NCBI GenBank assembly: GCA_037176705.1
Contig: CM073898.1
Coordinates: 25,962,488-26,026,487, forward strand
DNA: 64,000 nucleotides
Source of the DNA: Molossus alvarezi
Lineage: Eukaryota; Chordata; Mammalia; Chiroptera; Molossidae
Direction: 5' to 3'
Part shown: piece by piece, positions 34,661 to 46,487 of the stretch
Position numbering within the stretch: position 1 is the first letter of the stretch
Layout of the letters: every line of letters starts with the position of its first letter
Position numbers and translations under genes: made by a program
The notes under the pieces: generated by a model
What the model was told of the DNA's origin: nothing
Seen by the model: the letters and a program-made list of their open reading frames with translations, nothing else
Database searches by the model: none

Positions 34661-35639
34661 CAGTGAAAAAATGCAAAATTTAATCCCGACTCTTCCAGTC
34701 ATAAGCAATGGGATCTGAGCAAGTAATTTCCCTTCTTCTTCTCTCCAGCTGCCTCCTTCAAATTTAAAAAGTAAACTTTACAAAAAAGTAAGAGAGACTA
34801 TTTCTAAGGTTCGTTCTAATTCTAAAAGTCAATGTTTACATCAAATAATTTAAGTCTAAATTAACAGATTCCAAACAAACCAGTTAGCCGATTATATAAG
34901 AATCATATAAAGACTTTGAAAGCAAAACAAAACACTGACACTAATTTTGAATCAAGAGATTTATGACAGGACCCAGGAATCTGTATTGAAAGCTACTGAG
35001 GTGCTTCTAATGTTCAGCCAAGTGTTGGGACCTGGTCTAAGGCACTGAGCCATTTGAATTTTATGAAGTATAAATACCAACTTCTAAATCTGAAAGGGTA
35101 AGTATTACAGGGATGTTTTATGAAGGAGATACCATTAAAGCCGAGGTCTGAAAGGTGGACTGGATTAGAACAAACACGGAGGAGGAATGGGAAAGAGGAC
35201 CTAGAAAGAAAAGCACCCGCAAAGGCACAGGGACAGAAAACAGGCTATTTTGAGTGTATTGGGTGGGCCAAACTTCAGGGTGTCTCCTGTATAAATATTC
35301 CCTTTCAGAGGAAAATGGCTAACCCACAGCCACTGCCAAAGAAATAGTTTTGTTTGCTTTTCCATAGTTACTTAGACTAGGTATGAGCCAACCACAAAGA
35401 CAACCAATTCATGGGAGGATTGATAGCCAGAGTGGCACACATCCCTGGTTTGCCCAAGACATTTGTGGTTTATGCCTATTGTCTGAGCAGATTAATAGTG
35501 GCCACATTCACTCTCAAAATTACAATTAAAATTTTATTTAATTTGGTAATCTGAATGATAAATTATAAGGTCACTCTACCAGAAACCCTGAGCTGACATG
35601 AAAAAAGGAAACAGGCCTAACAAATTCTTGGAAACAGAG

Positions 35640-35830
35640 GTCAGCAAACATGCCTGTTTTTATCAATGAAGTCTTATCGGAACACAGCGATGTTCATTTG
35701 TTTAAGTATTATGTCTATGGCTGCTTTATAATACAACAGAAGAACTTAAGAGCTGAGATGGAGATCAAATGGCCCACAGAACCTGAAGTGTGCACTACCT
35801 GGCTCTTTACCGGGGAAACGAAGCCGGCTG
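35640..35830 (+). repeat. hAT-Charlie-like element
   Basis: 'ggtcagcaaacatgcctgtt', 'cggaacacagcgatgttcat', 'tatggctgctttataataca' follow a common non-autonomous hAT consensus. Confidence 0.6.
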
Positions 35831-35837
35831 TAAAACA

Positions 35838-35985
35838 GCACCGTCCAGTAAAGCTCCCTGCACTGGTGTGAACATTCTACATCTGCACTGTCCAGTACAG
35901 TAGCTCCATGTCACAGGTAGCTCCAGGTCAACTGAAATGTGGCCAGTACAACCAAAGAACTGAATTGTATTTATGTATGAAATAA
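35838..35985 (+). repeat. MER5A-like hAT element
   Basis: 'gcactgtccagtacagtagc' and 'aactgaaatgtggccagtac' match MER5A. A small scrap of the same family may lie at 38665-38715. Confidence 0.65.
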
Positions 35986-36752
35986 AATAAATTTGGGATT
36001 TTCAATTTTTTAAATTGAGATACAGCTGACATATAGCCCTGGGTTAGTTTTAGGTAGGTGTACAACATAATGATTTGATATATGAATATATGACAAAATT
36101 ATTATCGTCATAAGTTTAGTTAACATCAATCACACCATAGTTATAATGTTTTTTCTTATGATGAAAATTTTTAAGATCTACTCTCTTAGTATCTTTCAAA
36201 TATACACTACAGTATTGTTAACTATAGTCACCATGTTGTACATTAAGTCCAGGACTTCTTTAGTTTATAATTAGAAGAAAAAAGACTTTTGAAAATACAG
36301 TTCTAGTTGTTAGAACATATGTAGAGGTTTATGTAACCACTGCCACCATCTGGAACCAGAAAGGTCCCTGCACTGCACAAACTCCCTTGAAAGTTGTCTT
36401 CTTCCCTTACCCCAAACCCTGGTAACCACTGTTTTGTACTTCACCAATACAGTTTTGTCTTTTCAAGAATTTCATATGAATTAACTATGTTATTTTTTGA
36501 GACTGTCTTCTTTCGCCAAGTTGCTGTATGTATTACTAGTATGTTCCTTTTTACTGCTGAGTAGTAGCCATTTTAAGAGTATACCAGTTTATCCATTACC
36601 AGTGGAAGGACATATTGGCCCTTTTCACTTTGTGACAAATATGAATTGAACTGCTATAAATAGCTGGGTACAAGTTATAAAAATACCCAGGGATGGTGGG
36701 TATATGTTTAATTTTATAAGAATCTGTCAAACTCATTCTAGAGTGGCTGTAC

Positions 36753-37010
36753 TTGCTCTGGCCAGTTTGGCTCAGCGGTTAGAGCGTCGGCCTGCGGTCC
36801 GGAGAGACCCGGGTTCGGTTCCCGCTAAGGGCGCGTACCTCGGTTGCAGTTTGTCCCTGGCCCTGGTCGGTCGTGTGGGTGGCAGCCACTCGATGTGTTC
36901 CTTTCACATCGATGTTTCTCTCTCTCTCTCTGTTCCTCTCTCTCCCTCCCACTCTACCTGAACAAAAAAATGGGAAAATGTCCTCGGGTGAGGATTAAAA
37001 AAAAAAAGAA
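36753..37010 (+). mobile_element. Ves SINE (type A), very well preserved
   Basis: Full copy flanked by a perfect 14-bp duplication tagagtggctgtac (36739-36752, 37011-37024). Confidence 0.95.
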
Positions 37011-37373
37011 TAGAGTGGCTGTACCGTTGTTCATCTCCAGCAGCGATGTAAGAGAGGTGCAGTTCTTCCGCATCCTTGCCTGTAGCTGGTGCTGAGCTTT
37101 TCACTGTAGCCATTCTAACAAGTACTTAAGGTATCTCATAGTCATTTTAGTCTGTGTTTCCCTAACGACTAATGATCATTAATGTGCTTATTTGCCACCT
37201 ATTCGTGAAATGTTTTCTAGTTTTTTTTGTCCATATTTTAACTGGGATGTTTATTTTCTTTTTATTGAGGTTGAGTTCTTTATATATTCTAGATATGAAT
37301 TCTTTGTCAAGTATATGATATGCAAACATTTTCTCCCAGTCTATAGTTAGTCTTAACAGTGTCTTTCGCAGAG

Positions 37374-37726
37374 TGTCACAGACTGAACTGTGTGTCCCTC
37401 AAATTTGTATGTTGAAATCCTAACTCCTAGTACCTTAGAATATGACTGAAGCTATATGGGTGAACTCTAATTCCATATGAGTGAACAGGACTAGTGTTCT
37501 TATCAGAAGAGGAAGGGACACCAGAGATGTGCACATACAGAGAAAAGGCTATGTGAGAACAAAACAAGAAGGCAGTCACCTGCAATCCAAGGAGAGAAGC
37601 CTCAGGAGAGACCCACACCTCAACCTTAGACTGCCAGTCTCCGGTCCTACGAGAAAATAAAATTTCTGTTGTTTTAGCCACCTTATCTGTGGTATTTTGT
37701 TATGGCAGCCCTAGCAAACTAATACC
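37374..37726 (+). repeat. Solo MaLR-type LTR
   Basis: TGTCACAGACTGAACTGTGT to GCAAACTAATACC with an AATAAA near 37656. It is flanked by a 5-bp duplication cagag (37369-37373, 37727-37731). MLT1-like by pattern. Confidence 0.7.
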
Positions 37727-37908
37727 CAGAGCAAAAATTTTTACTTTTGATGAAGCCTAATTTATCAACTGTTTTCTTTTATAGATTGGGCTTTTGGCGT
37801 CCAACACCTTTTCGTTTAACCCCAAATCATAAAGATTCTTTCCCATGTTTTCTTCTAAAAGAACAAGTTTTACATTTAGATTTATGATATGTTTTAAGTT
37901 AATTTTTA

Positions 37909-38111
37909 TGTTTTTATTTATTTTTTAGAGAGAGAGAGGAAGGGAGACAGAGATAGAGACACTGATGTGAGAAACCTCGATCGGCTGCCTCTTGCACGCC
38001 CCCTACTGGGGATCGAGCCCACAATCCGGGCATGTGCCCTGACTGAGAATTGAACAGGGACCTCTCAGTCCATGGGATGACAATCAATCCACTGAGCCAC
38101 ACCGGCCGGGC
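37909..38111 (-). mobile_element. Ves SINE (type B)
   Basis: Antisense copy ending CACACCGGCCGGGC, flanked by ttaagttaattttta at 37894-37908 and 38112-38126. Confidence 0.93.
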
Positions 38112-39017
38112 TTAAGTTAATTTTTAATGTGTGAAGTTTAGTCAAGGTTTTTTTTACATGTGTGTATCCAAATGTTCCAATACTATTTGTTGAAAAGACT
38201 ATCCTCCCTCCATTGAATTACCTTTTTACCTTTGTCAAAATCAACTGGCTGTATTTGTGTGGGTCTATTTCTGGATTCTATATTGCTCCAGAGATCTTGT
38301 GTTGATCCCTTGCCAATACCACACACAGCCTTGATTAGTATAGCTTTATAGTAAAGCTTTAAAAAATCAGATATTGTGATTCGTCCAACATTTTCTTTTC
38401 CAAGTTGCTTTAGCTATTCTAGGTCCTTTGCCTTTCCATATAAATTTTAGAATTAGCTTGTCTACATTTATTTTTTAAAACTTGCTGGGATTCTGATTGG
38501 AAATGCATTAAATCTACAGATCCAATTTGGGGAGAACTGACATCTTTGCTTATAAAGTCTTCCAGTGCATGAACACTACTTTCTATTTAGGTTTCCTCTG
38601 ATATCTTTCATCAGTGTCCCCAGGCTATCAGCACACAGACCCTATACATTATTTTGTTTCTGACTTAATTGCCATGTGTGGCTAGAGAACTGTATTAGAC
38701 ATCACAGTTCAGAAAGACTGAACTTGGAAATACTGAGAAATAGTGCCACCATACAATGTAACCCAATGAGAAAATGATGCCATAAAATTGTGCCAGTGCC
38801 TCAGCAAGCAGGACCTTGGGCAAAGCGAAGTTTTGAAGAAACAGAAAAGATACGATTGAGAACAGGCAGTCAACAAGAGCAGAGAACACAACAATGCAAA
38901 GAGAAAAATAGAGACCTGAGATCTCCAAAGCTGCCTTGAGTTCCTGACAACCTTCCAGTTCCACATGGATCTTTACAATAACCTTTCTTTTCTTGAATTA
39001 ACTTGAATGGCTCTTTC

Positions 39018-39220
39018 TTTCTTTCTTTTTTAAAAAAATGTTGTTGATTTTTTAGAGAGAGATAGAAACATCGCGGTGAGAGAAAAACATCAATGGGCTG
39101 CCTCCTGCACGCCCCCTACTGGGGATCCAGCCTGCAACCTGGGCATGTGCCCTGACCAGAAATCAAACTGGGACTCTCAGTCCATGGGACGACCCTCAAT
39201 CCACTGAGCCATACCAGCTC
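39018..39220 (-). mobile_element. Ves SINE (type B)
   Basis: Antisense copy with ATTTTTTAGAGAGAGATAGA body and CCACTGAGCCATACCAGC end. Confidence 0.88.
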
Positions 39221-39672
39221 TTTGTTTCTTAAAACCTGATGATGAAAGATCTAAATGTATAGGAGTATATGATGCTAATTTTGAAAAAACACACACACGA
39301 ACAAACAGATGGAGACTATCATACTAACTTTTTAAAAAATGCACTTAGCTAATGATTGAATATAGACGTGGAAAATAATCCGTGAGTGGTAAAAGATAAC
39401 ATCAGTAACATATTTAAAAGTCTAATTTTTAAGTTGTTTGAAACTCAAAATGGGTTTGTTCTGTTATCAGTAACACTATTAAATGGTAACTGGCAGACTA
39501 CAATGTTTATTTAATTAATATGAATAAAACTTAACAGTGGCATTGAGTTTGGGAAAGGATAAAGGAGCAGGTAGGCAAATGCCAACTTCCCACTACAGAA
39601 GCAACAGTAGCAGCACCTCTAGCCCAACAGTATTCAAAGTCCAGTGTGGATTAAAAAAAAAAACTCCAGTGT

Positions 39673-40683
39673 GAGAGATACAAATTAAAACCACAATGAG
39701 ATATCACCTCACACCTGTCAGAATGGCTATCATCAATAAGCCAACAAACAAGTACTGGTGAGGATGTGGACAAAAGGGAACCCTTGTGCACTGTTGGTGG
39801 GAATGCAGACTGGTGCAGCCACTGTGTAAAACAGTATGAAGTTTCCTCAAAAAACTAAAAATGGAATTGCCTTTGACCCAGCAATCCCACTTCTGGGAAT
39901 ACTCCTAAGAAGTATGAAACTCCAGTCAGAAAGAATATATGCACCCCTATGTTCATAGCAGTGTTATTTACAATAACCAAGATCTGGAAGCGGCCCAAAT
40001 GCCCATCAGCAGATGAGTGGGTAAAAAAGCTGTGGTACAGCCCGGTTGATATGGCTCAGTGGTTGAGCACTGACTCATGCACCAAGAAGTCACCAGTTCG
40101 ATTCCTGGTCAGGGCACATGATCAGGTTGTGGGCCAAATCCCCAGTGGGGCCATGCAGAAGGCAGCCAATCAATGCTCTCCCTCATTGATGTTTCTATCT
40201 CTCTCTCCTTCCCTCTTCCTCTCTCTCTAAAATCAATAAAGAAGGGAAAAAAAAGCTGTGGTACATTTACACAATGGAATACTACATGGCCATAATAAAG
40301 AAAGAAATCTTACCTCTTGCGACAGACTGGATGGACCTTGAGATTATTACACTAAGTGAAATAAGCCAGTCAGAGAAAGACAAATACCTATGATCTCACT
40401 TATGTATGTAATCTAATGAACAAAATAAACTGACAAACAAAATAGAAACAGAGGCAAGGGAACATGGAACAGACTGGCAGTTGTTGGGGTGGGGGTGGGG
40501 ACTAGATGAAAGAAAGTGAAGGGATTAGCCAAAGAACATATATGCATAACCCATAGGCACAGGCAACAATGTGCTGATGGCCAGAGGGAAGGGGTACTGG
40601 GGGCTGGGTGGAGGCAGGCAAAGTGGGGGGAAATGGGGACATCTGTAATAGTGTCAAACAATAAAAATAAAGAGGAACAAAAC
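39673..40683 (+). mobile_element. L1, 5'-truncated, plus strand
   Basis: The C-terminal ORF2 region ('caatgagatatcacctcaca', 'acccttgtgcactgttggtg', 'acaatggaatactacatggc') runs through a G-rich 3' UTR to a terminal AATAAA and short A tail. Flanked by actccagtgt near 39663-39672 and 40684-40693. Frames are broken. A Ves SINE sits inside. Confidence 0.88.
40039..40246 (+). mobile_element. Ves SINE (type B) in L1
   Basis: Flanked by aaaaaagctgtggtac on both sides within the L1. Confidence 0.94.
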
Positions 40684-41629
40684 ACTCCAGTGTCTACAAA
40701 AATCACCTGAGGTTTTTCTTTTGAAATGTTATACTAGCAATGAAAGTTCCTTCCATTATAAATACTTAGACATGGCAGATAAAATACAGCAAATATTCTT
40801 TTAAATGCACTGCTGAACTTAACAAGAAATCCACAGGAGGCAAAACCAGAAAAAATAATAATTAGCTAAAAATAAAAAACCTGTCCAATGCATTTATTGA
40901 ATAAAATCAGAGTAGTAAATAAGCAAGAGCTAAAGCCATGACCTTAGCTTAAACTTGGACTCCATAGCCCTGAATTTTGATTTTTATCAGATGCAGTGAA
41001 AGCGGTAATTGAGACTACTGCATAAAACCGGCCACACTCTTGAAAGGCCACACCCCTCGGTGAAGGGCGCGCGTGTTCGCACGCCGTGTGTCCATTGACA
41101 AAGACAGTGAATAAAAAAACAACTCTTTGAATCAGGCCTTCACTGGAATGCAGTCCCCTGAAAATTCATAATTACAAGCTTGTTCTCAGTTGAGTATAAA
41201 TTTACACTCTTGCAAAGATCAGAAGCCTCAAGCCAAGAAATGAATTTAAGTTGTTTCTGGCCATCTATCAGAAAGAGAAACAAATTCTCTATAGTGAAAC
41301 ATACCTTCAGCTCATGCCGTAGGAGATTCCTAAGTATTAGTACTAACCAAATATGAGATTAAAAAAAAAAAAAAAATCAAACCAAAAGGAAATAAACCAC
41401 CAAAGCAACAAAAGCTATGGACAACAAAATCAAACTTGTAAGAAGTTCAAATTTTGGTTTTAAAAGATACATAATATAAATTTACAATTAAGTATGCTTT
41501 AAAGTTCACAGAAATAAAAGGAGTTATTAAATACCTGGGTCAGAAACAAAAATGACTTGGCAGACAGGAAAAAACTAATCTAGTAGAATTTCTGGATACA
41601 AAAAATATAATCCTTAGAATTAAAAAACC

Positions 41630-42240
41630 TAACTGGAGCAGAGAGAGAATTAGTAAACAAAATGACAGAGCTGAAAAAGCAGGGAGAGACAAAGGAGACA
41701 TGAGAGAGATTAAGAGGAATCTTAAAAGAATCTAATCTCACTAAGATCATCTCGTGAAAGAGAGATTAACACACACCTAATTAAAGATTCAGAAGGAAAG
41801 AATAGAAATAAAGAAGAAGCAATATTTCAAGAGACAGTAACTGAAATGTTTCCAGAATGGATAGAATACATAAAACCTCAGATTCAGCCTTAGCCAGTTT
41901 GGCTCAGCGGTTGAGCGTCAGCCTATGGACCAGAGTCCTGGGTTCGGTTCCTGTTAGGGGCATGTACCACAAAACAAAAACAAAACCCCTCAGATTCAGG
42001 AGACAGAAGTCCCAAGGAAGATAAAAAAGAAATCCACACCCAGACACATCATATGAAACTTCAAAACACCAAAGATACAGAGATGATCTTTCAAATAAGG
42101 CAGAGAAAATGAGTCAGATTATCTACAAAGGAACAACAATTAGACTTCTCAGAGAAACAATAAAAGAATAATACTGTGCTGAGAGAAATGAAGTCAACAA
42201 AATTACATTCCCAGATAAAACATCATTCAAGAAATAGGAC
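41630..42240 (+). repeat. Old L1/HAL1 ORF1-region relic
   Basis: 'ggcagagaaaatgagtcaga' and 'aacaacaattagacttctca' resemble the ORF1/5' region of old L1/HAL1. Split by a short Ves at 41888-41968. Confidence 0.5.
41888..41968 (+). mobile_element. 3'-truncated Ves SINE (tRNA head only)
   Basis: Only the first about 80 bp (through B box GGTTCGGTTCC and GGGGCATGTACC), then an (AAAC)n stretch. Flanked by cctcagattcag on both sides, so it is a genuine short insertion rather than a later deletion. Confidence 0.85.
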
Positions 42241-42242
42241 AG

Positions 42243-42460
42243 CCCAGCCAGTGTGGCTCAGTGGTTGAGCATCAACCCATGCACCAAGAGGACACAGGTT
42301 TGATTCCCAGTCAGGGCACATGCCCAGGTTCTGGGACTGATCCCCAGTTGGGAGTGTGCAGGAGGCGGCTAATTGATGTTCTCTCTCATCGATGTACCTA
42401 TCTCTTTCTCCCTCTCCCTTCCTCTCTCTCTAAAATCAATCAATAAATTTAAAAAAAAAA
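42243..42460 (+). mobile_element. Ves SINE (type B)
   Basis: Head GCCCAGCCAGTGTGGCTCAG to CTCTAAAATCAATCAATAAA tail. Flanked by 'aagaaata' repeats. Confidence 0.92.
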
Positions 42461-42879
42461 GAAATAAGAAGACAAAAAAGGACTTTTTTTTGACACATAG
42501 AAACTGAGAGTTTATCACCAAAAGGTATGCAATATATGTTTCTAAATGTATTATTTCAGGATAAAAAAGAAACTCAGGATGAAAGTCTAAAATGCAAGGA
42601 GTAAAAATAAAATAAATCAATAATCTTGGGCCGATAAAAATATACACTGGTAACTGTATAATAATGTCTAGTTTATACAATTTTTTAAAAGCTAGAACTT
42701 GTAAAAAGCTAGAACAAATATAGAACAAAATGCATGTAAATGGGAAGGTGTAAATGACATTAATGTGTTCTAAGGACTTTGTACTGTTTAGGAAGTATTT
42801 AGAATTAGTGAGTAATTTGGGGTTTTATGTTAATATATGTATTAAATTATTGAGTAACATCTAGAATAATAAAAGTAGT

Positions 42880-43090
42880 ATATAGCAATGATTCTTGATT
42901 GAGGAGGATACTACCCCTATAAAGTAGAAAAAAAGAGTTTGGAAATGTGTGAGGGCATTCGGGTTTGTACCAATAGCAAGGGGATGATAGTAGGCAGGAG
43001 CCAAGAATTTTAAATGTCCTGTTTTGCCTGCAAAGTGCCGCACAATGATAGTCCTAGCCAAAATGCCAATAGCACTGTATAGACCTACCA
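42880..43090 (-). repeat. Possible old hAT fragment
   Basis: 'gcaatgattcttgattgagg' to 'agccaaaatgccaatagcac' loosely follows a non-autonomous hAT consensus. Weak. Confidence 0.3.
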
Positions 43091-43924
43091 AAAATGAAAA
43101 TGAGACAATTCAATATGGAAATTGAACAATTCAATCAGAATCACATGTAGATGTGCTTTAAATGACAGACTCTTAGGGTCTACATATAACAGGTTCTGAA
43201 TGAAGAGGTCTGAGGTGAGACCCAGGAACCTATGATTTTAATAACCACCTAGGTGACTGATGCAGCCGAATAAGGATGAGGTGGTAGATGAGGAGAAATC
43301 TAGTAGCAGGGAGTAGGTGTTGGCACAAGTTCACACACACTTACCATTAGGTGTCCCCAAACCTAAACTGCAGATTAGAAAGCATGTTTAAAAGATTAAT
43401 TACAATATAAATAGAACAGTGCTTTGTTACATAAAATGCCTTTTCTTTTATATATGAGAAATAAAAATACAATAGAATGGTTCAGGACCCCATCAATAAA
43501 ATCTACAACCTACAAATGAACTACCTATAAAAAGATGGTGGAAAGGTCTGTCTTCAGAAGTCCCGGCCATACTCTAACCTACATCCCTTGAGTAAATGCC
43601 CTTTATTCACCAATTCCTAACACTTAGGATATAACTGCCCTGGAGTAGTAGCAGAATAGTATTTCTGAAAGATGTTAAAGACATCCTGGGGGGCAGGGGC
43701 GATTCCTTGGTTTGGTACTGTAAATAATACCTACTATATTCTCTTCTAGAGAGTAACAATGCATAATAGCATATTAAAAGATTCTTTAGATTCTATAGTT
43801 AAGAAAATTCATTTGCTTTTGTTTGACTTCACCTTTCCCACCATTATTTGATTAAGAAACTCCCAATTCTTCCTTCTTTATTAGGAAATTTAGGGTTTAG
43901 AAAAATATATTCACTTAAGTAATC

Positions 43925-44010
43925 GCTGTTTATTCACTATTGTATCCTTGGCACCTAGGACAGTGGAACACAATAGGCACTCAACAAATGTTTGCTGAAT
44001 GAGTAATTAA
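43925..44010 (+). repeat. L2-like 3' end
   Basis: 'attgtatccttggcacctag' to 'ggcactcaacaaatgtttgc'. Confidence 0.6.
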
Positions 44011-44503
44011 ATCAGTTACATGCTGGTAAATGTTTAAAAACCAACTTGGGGGAAGGAGGGCAGAGCAAGCTTTGACTGATAGTACTTCAGCAATGTAAAC
44101 ACTCCCACTATATGGAAGATCACAAGCTACCAACTTGACATCTCAGAACATGTAGTTGGAAAGAGATTCTTATAATATCTCACTAGAACAAAAAGGCTCC
44201 AGGACACCACTGATTAAATTAAATACAAGATATAGCTTATTTTGTGCAAATGCAGAATAATACCTCACTAACCAGTATCCTTGAGGAATGAAAACAGAGG
44301 TTTCCATATAATGGGATAAATGTTAAGTAGAAAAATGCATAGCTTTAATTCAAAGAAGAAATATTGTGTATTCATTAAGTGTGCAATACAAATTTTTGCA
44401 TTTTCTGTTAACTCAGTATTGTCAATTATCTATAAACTCTCTTAAAGTTGTACTCTTAAAGGCTAGTGAGGTGTGTAAAGCTATTTGCCCCTTTACTAAA
44501 TCA

Positions 44504-44660
44504 TGGGTTCTTAATCTGGAGCCCAAGAATAGGGGGAATTTAGGGAACACAATAACTCCCTGACACTGAATGCAAACTGATACGTTTATGCACATTTCTG
44601 GGCAGAAAGTCTTCAACTTCCAGTAGATATTTCAAAGGTGTCCATAACCCAAAGGTTAAG
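44504..44660. repeat. hAT-Charlie-like MITE
   Basis: Imperfect inverted ends GGGTTCTTAATCTGGAGCCC and AACCCAAAGGTTAAGAAC about 150 bp apart. Confidence 0.5.
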
Positions 44661-45545
44661 AACTACTTCAATAAATAAATGCAGAATGTTCTTCTTTATC
44701 TGAAGAGTCCCTGCTCTCCTCAGGTTGTCAGTGGTGACCCTACTGTAAGTGTGCTGCTTAGGGCACTCCAACTCCTTCTAATTTGCTCTGAGTGAGAGAA
44801 ACTGATTAAGTGGGTTTATTAGAAAATGTATCTGAATTCAACCACCTAGGGATTCACCTAAGAATATGGTGAAATAAGAATAAAACCATAAACTGGTGGC
44901 AAATATTATGTCAAATAAACAATGTTTATTTATGAAGATGTGTCCAGATTAATTATAATATAAAAACACACCAAATATTCTTCCCAATAAAATATTTATC
45001 TCACTAGAAGGCTTTATTTATTTTTCAATCTGTTTAAGATAATTTATATTTTACAAAGGAATATACCCTTTAATGATATCAGTCATGAAACTGATAATTG
45101 ATAGCCATTTGAAAACTCCATTTTTACTGTAATAATCAGAATCTATCCATGAAAAAAATCTTTACATAGCAGCAAACTTCATTTTTTTAAAAAAATCTTT
45201 ATTGTTGGATGTAAAATGTATTACAGATGTTCCACATTTTTCCTCCATTGACCCCCTCCTCCCCACTCCCGCCCCCCTCCCACCTTTTCCCACACTATTG
45301 TCTGTGTCCATTGGTTATGCATATAAGTTCTTTGGTTTATTTCTTCCCACCCCCCCAACCCCTTTCCCTTTGAGGTTTGTCAGTCTAGCAATGAATTTGT
45401 GCTTCTTAGTCCCTTCACCTTTTTCACCCATTCCCCCAATCCCCCTCCCAACTGGCAACCAACAAAATGTTCTCTGTATCTATGAAAATGTTTCTGTTCT
45501 ACCTGTTCATTTTGTTTGTAGATTCCATTGTTGATAGATATGTAT

Positions 45546-46487
45546 TCATTGCCATTTTGTTTGTTCATACATTTTTTCTTTTTCTTCAAAAAGACCCTTC
45601 ATCATTTCATATAATAACGGTTTGGTAGTGATGAACTCCTTTAACTTTTTCTTGTCTGGGAAAGTTTTTATATGTCCATCGATTCTAAATGACAGCTTTG
45701 CAGGATAGAGTAATCTTGGTAGTAGGTTCTTGCTTTTCATCACTCTGAATATTTCTTGCCACTCCCTTCTGGCCTGCAAAGTTTCTTTTGAGAAATCAGC
45801 TGACAGCCTAATGGGAACTCGCTTGTAGGTAACTAGCTGCCTTTCTCTTGCCACTTTTAAGATTCTCTCTTTGTTTTGAACCTTTTGCATTTTGATGATG
45901 ATGTGTCTTGGTGTGGGCCTCTTGGGGTTCATCTTGTTTGGGACTCTCTGTGCTTTCTGGACTTGTATGTCTGTTTCCTTCAACAAGTTAGGAAAGTTTT
46001 CTGCCATTATTGTTTCAAAAAGGTTTTCGATTTCTTGTTCTCGCTCTTCTCCTTCTGGCACCCCCAAGATGCGAATGTTGGCACGCTTGAAGTTGTCCCA
46101 GAGGCTCCTTACACTATTCTCATTTTGTTGAATTCTTTTTTCTTTTTGCTGTTCTGATTGGGCATTTTTTGCTTCCTTATATTCCAAATTGATGGTTTGC
46201 TCCTTGGATTTACGTACTCTATTATTGAAGTTGTGTAAATTATTCTTTATTTCAGTTAATGCCTCCTTCAATTCTAACTGTGTATCCGTGATTTCTAACT
46301 GGTCCTTTTTTATGCTCCTGAGGCCCTCCCTAAGTTCACTGAGGTTCTCAGTAAGTTCATTGAGCATCCTTATAAGCAGTATTTTGAACTCAGTATCTGT
46401 TAGGTTGCTTATCTCCCTTTCGCTTAGTTCTTTTATTGGGGTTTTGTTCTGTTCTTTCATTTGGGACCTGTTTCTTTGTCTCCTCAT
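45546..46487 (-). CDS. L1-type ORF1 protein (RNA-binding chaperone), open
   Basis: 313 residues with no stop or frame break. Family role: a trimeric nucleic-acid chaperone that coats retroelement RNA in cytoplasmic particles. The start MRRQRNRSQMKEQ is typical of mammalian ORF1p N-termini. Residues about 40-135 are a heptad-rich coiled coil (LTENLSELREGLRSIKK...). About 138-205 form the RRM (IRILGVPEGEERE, then AQRVPNKMNPKRPTPRHIII). About 215-300 form the C-terminal domain (RLSADFSKETLQARREWQEI, LYPAKLSFRIDG). A little shorter than the usual about 338 residues. It is followed immediately by 3' UTR. Antisense frames over the same bases are shadows. Confidence 0.9.
   Translation of the reverse strand: MRRQRNRSQMKEQNKTPIKELSEREISNLTDTEFKILLIRMLNELTENLSELREGLRSIKKDQLEITDTQLELKEALTEIKNNLHNFNNRVRKSKEQTINLEYKEAKNAQSEQQKEKRIQQNENSVRSLWDNFKRANIRILGVPEGEEREQEIENLFETIMAENFPNLLKETDIQVQKAQRVPNKMNPKRPTPRHIIIKMQKVQNKERILKVARERQLVTYKRVPIRLSADFSKETLQARREWQEIFRVMKSKNLLPRLLYPAKLSFRIDGHIKTFPDKKKLKEFITTKPLLYEMMKGLFEEKEKMYEQTKWQ

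Larger units (their letters stand above)
35990..38625 (-). mobile_element. Old L1, antisense, interrupted by three insertions
   Basis: A long complement of L1 ORF2 runs from 'ttaaattgagatacagctga' through 'tttgtcaagtatatgatatg' to 'gaaatgcattaaatctacag'. It is broken by a Ves (36753-37010), a MaLR LTR (37374-37726) and a second Ves (37909-38111). The L1 resumes colinearly after each. Confidence 0.8.
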
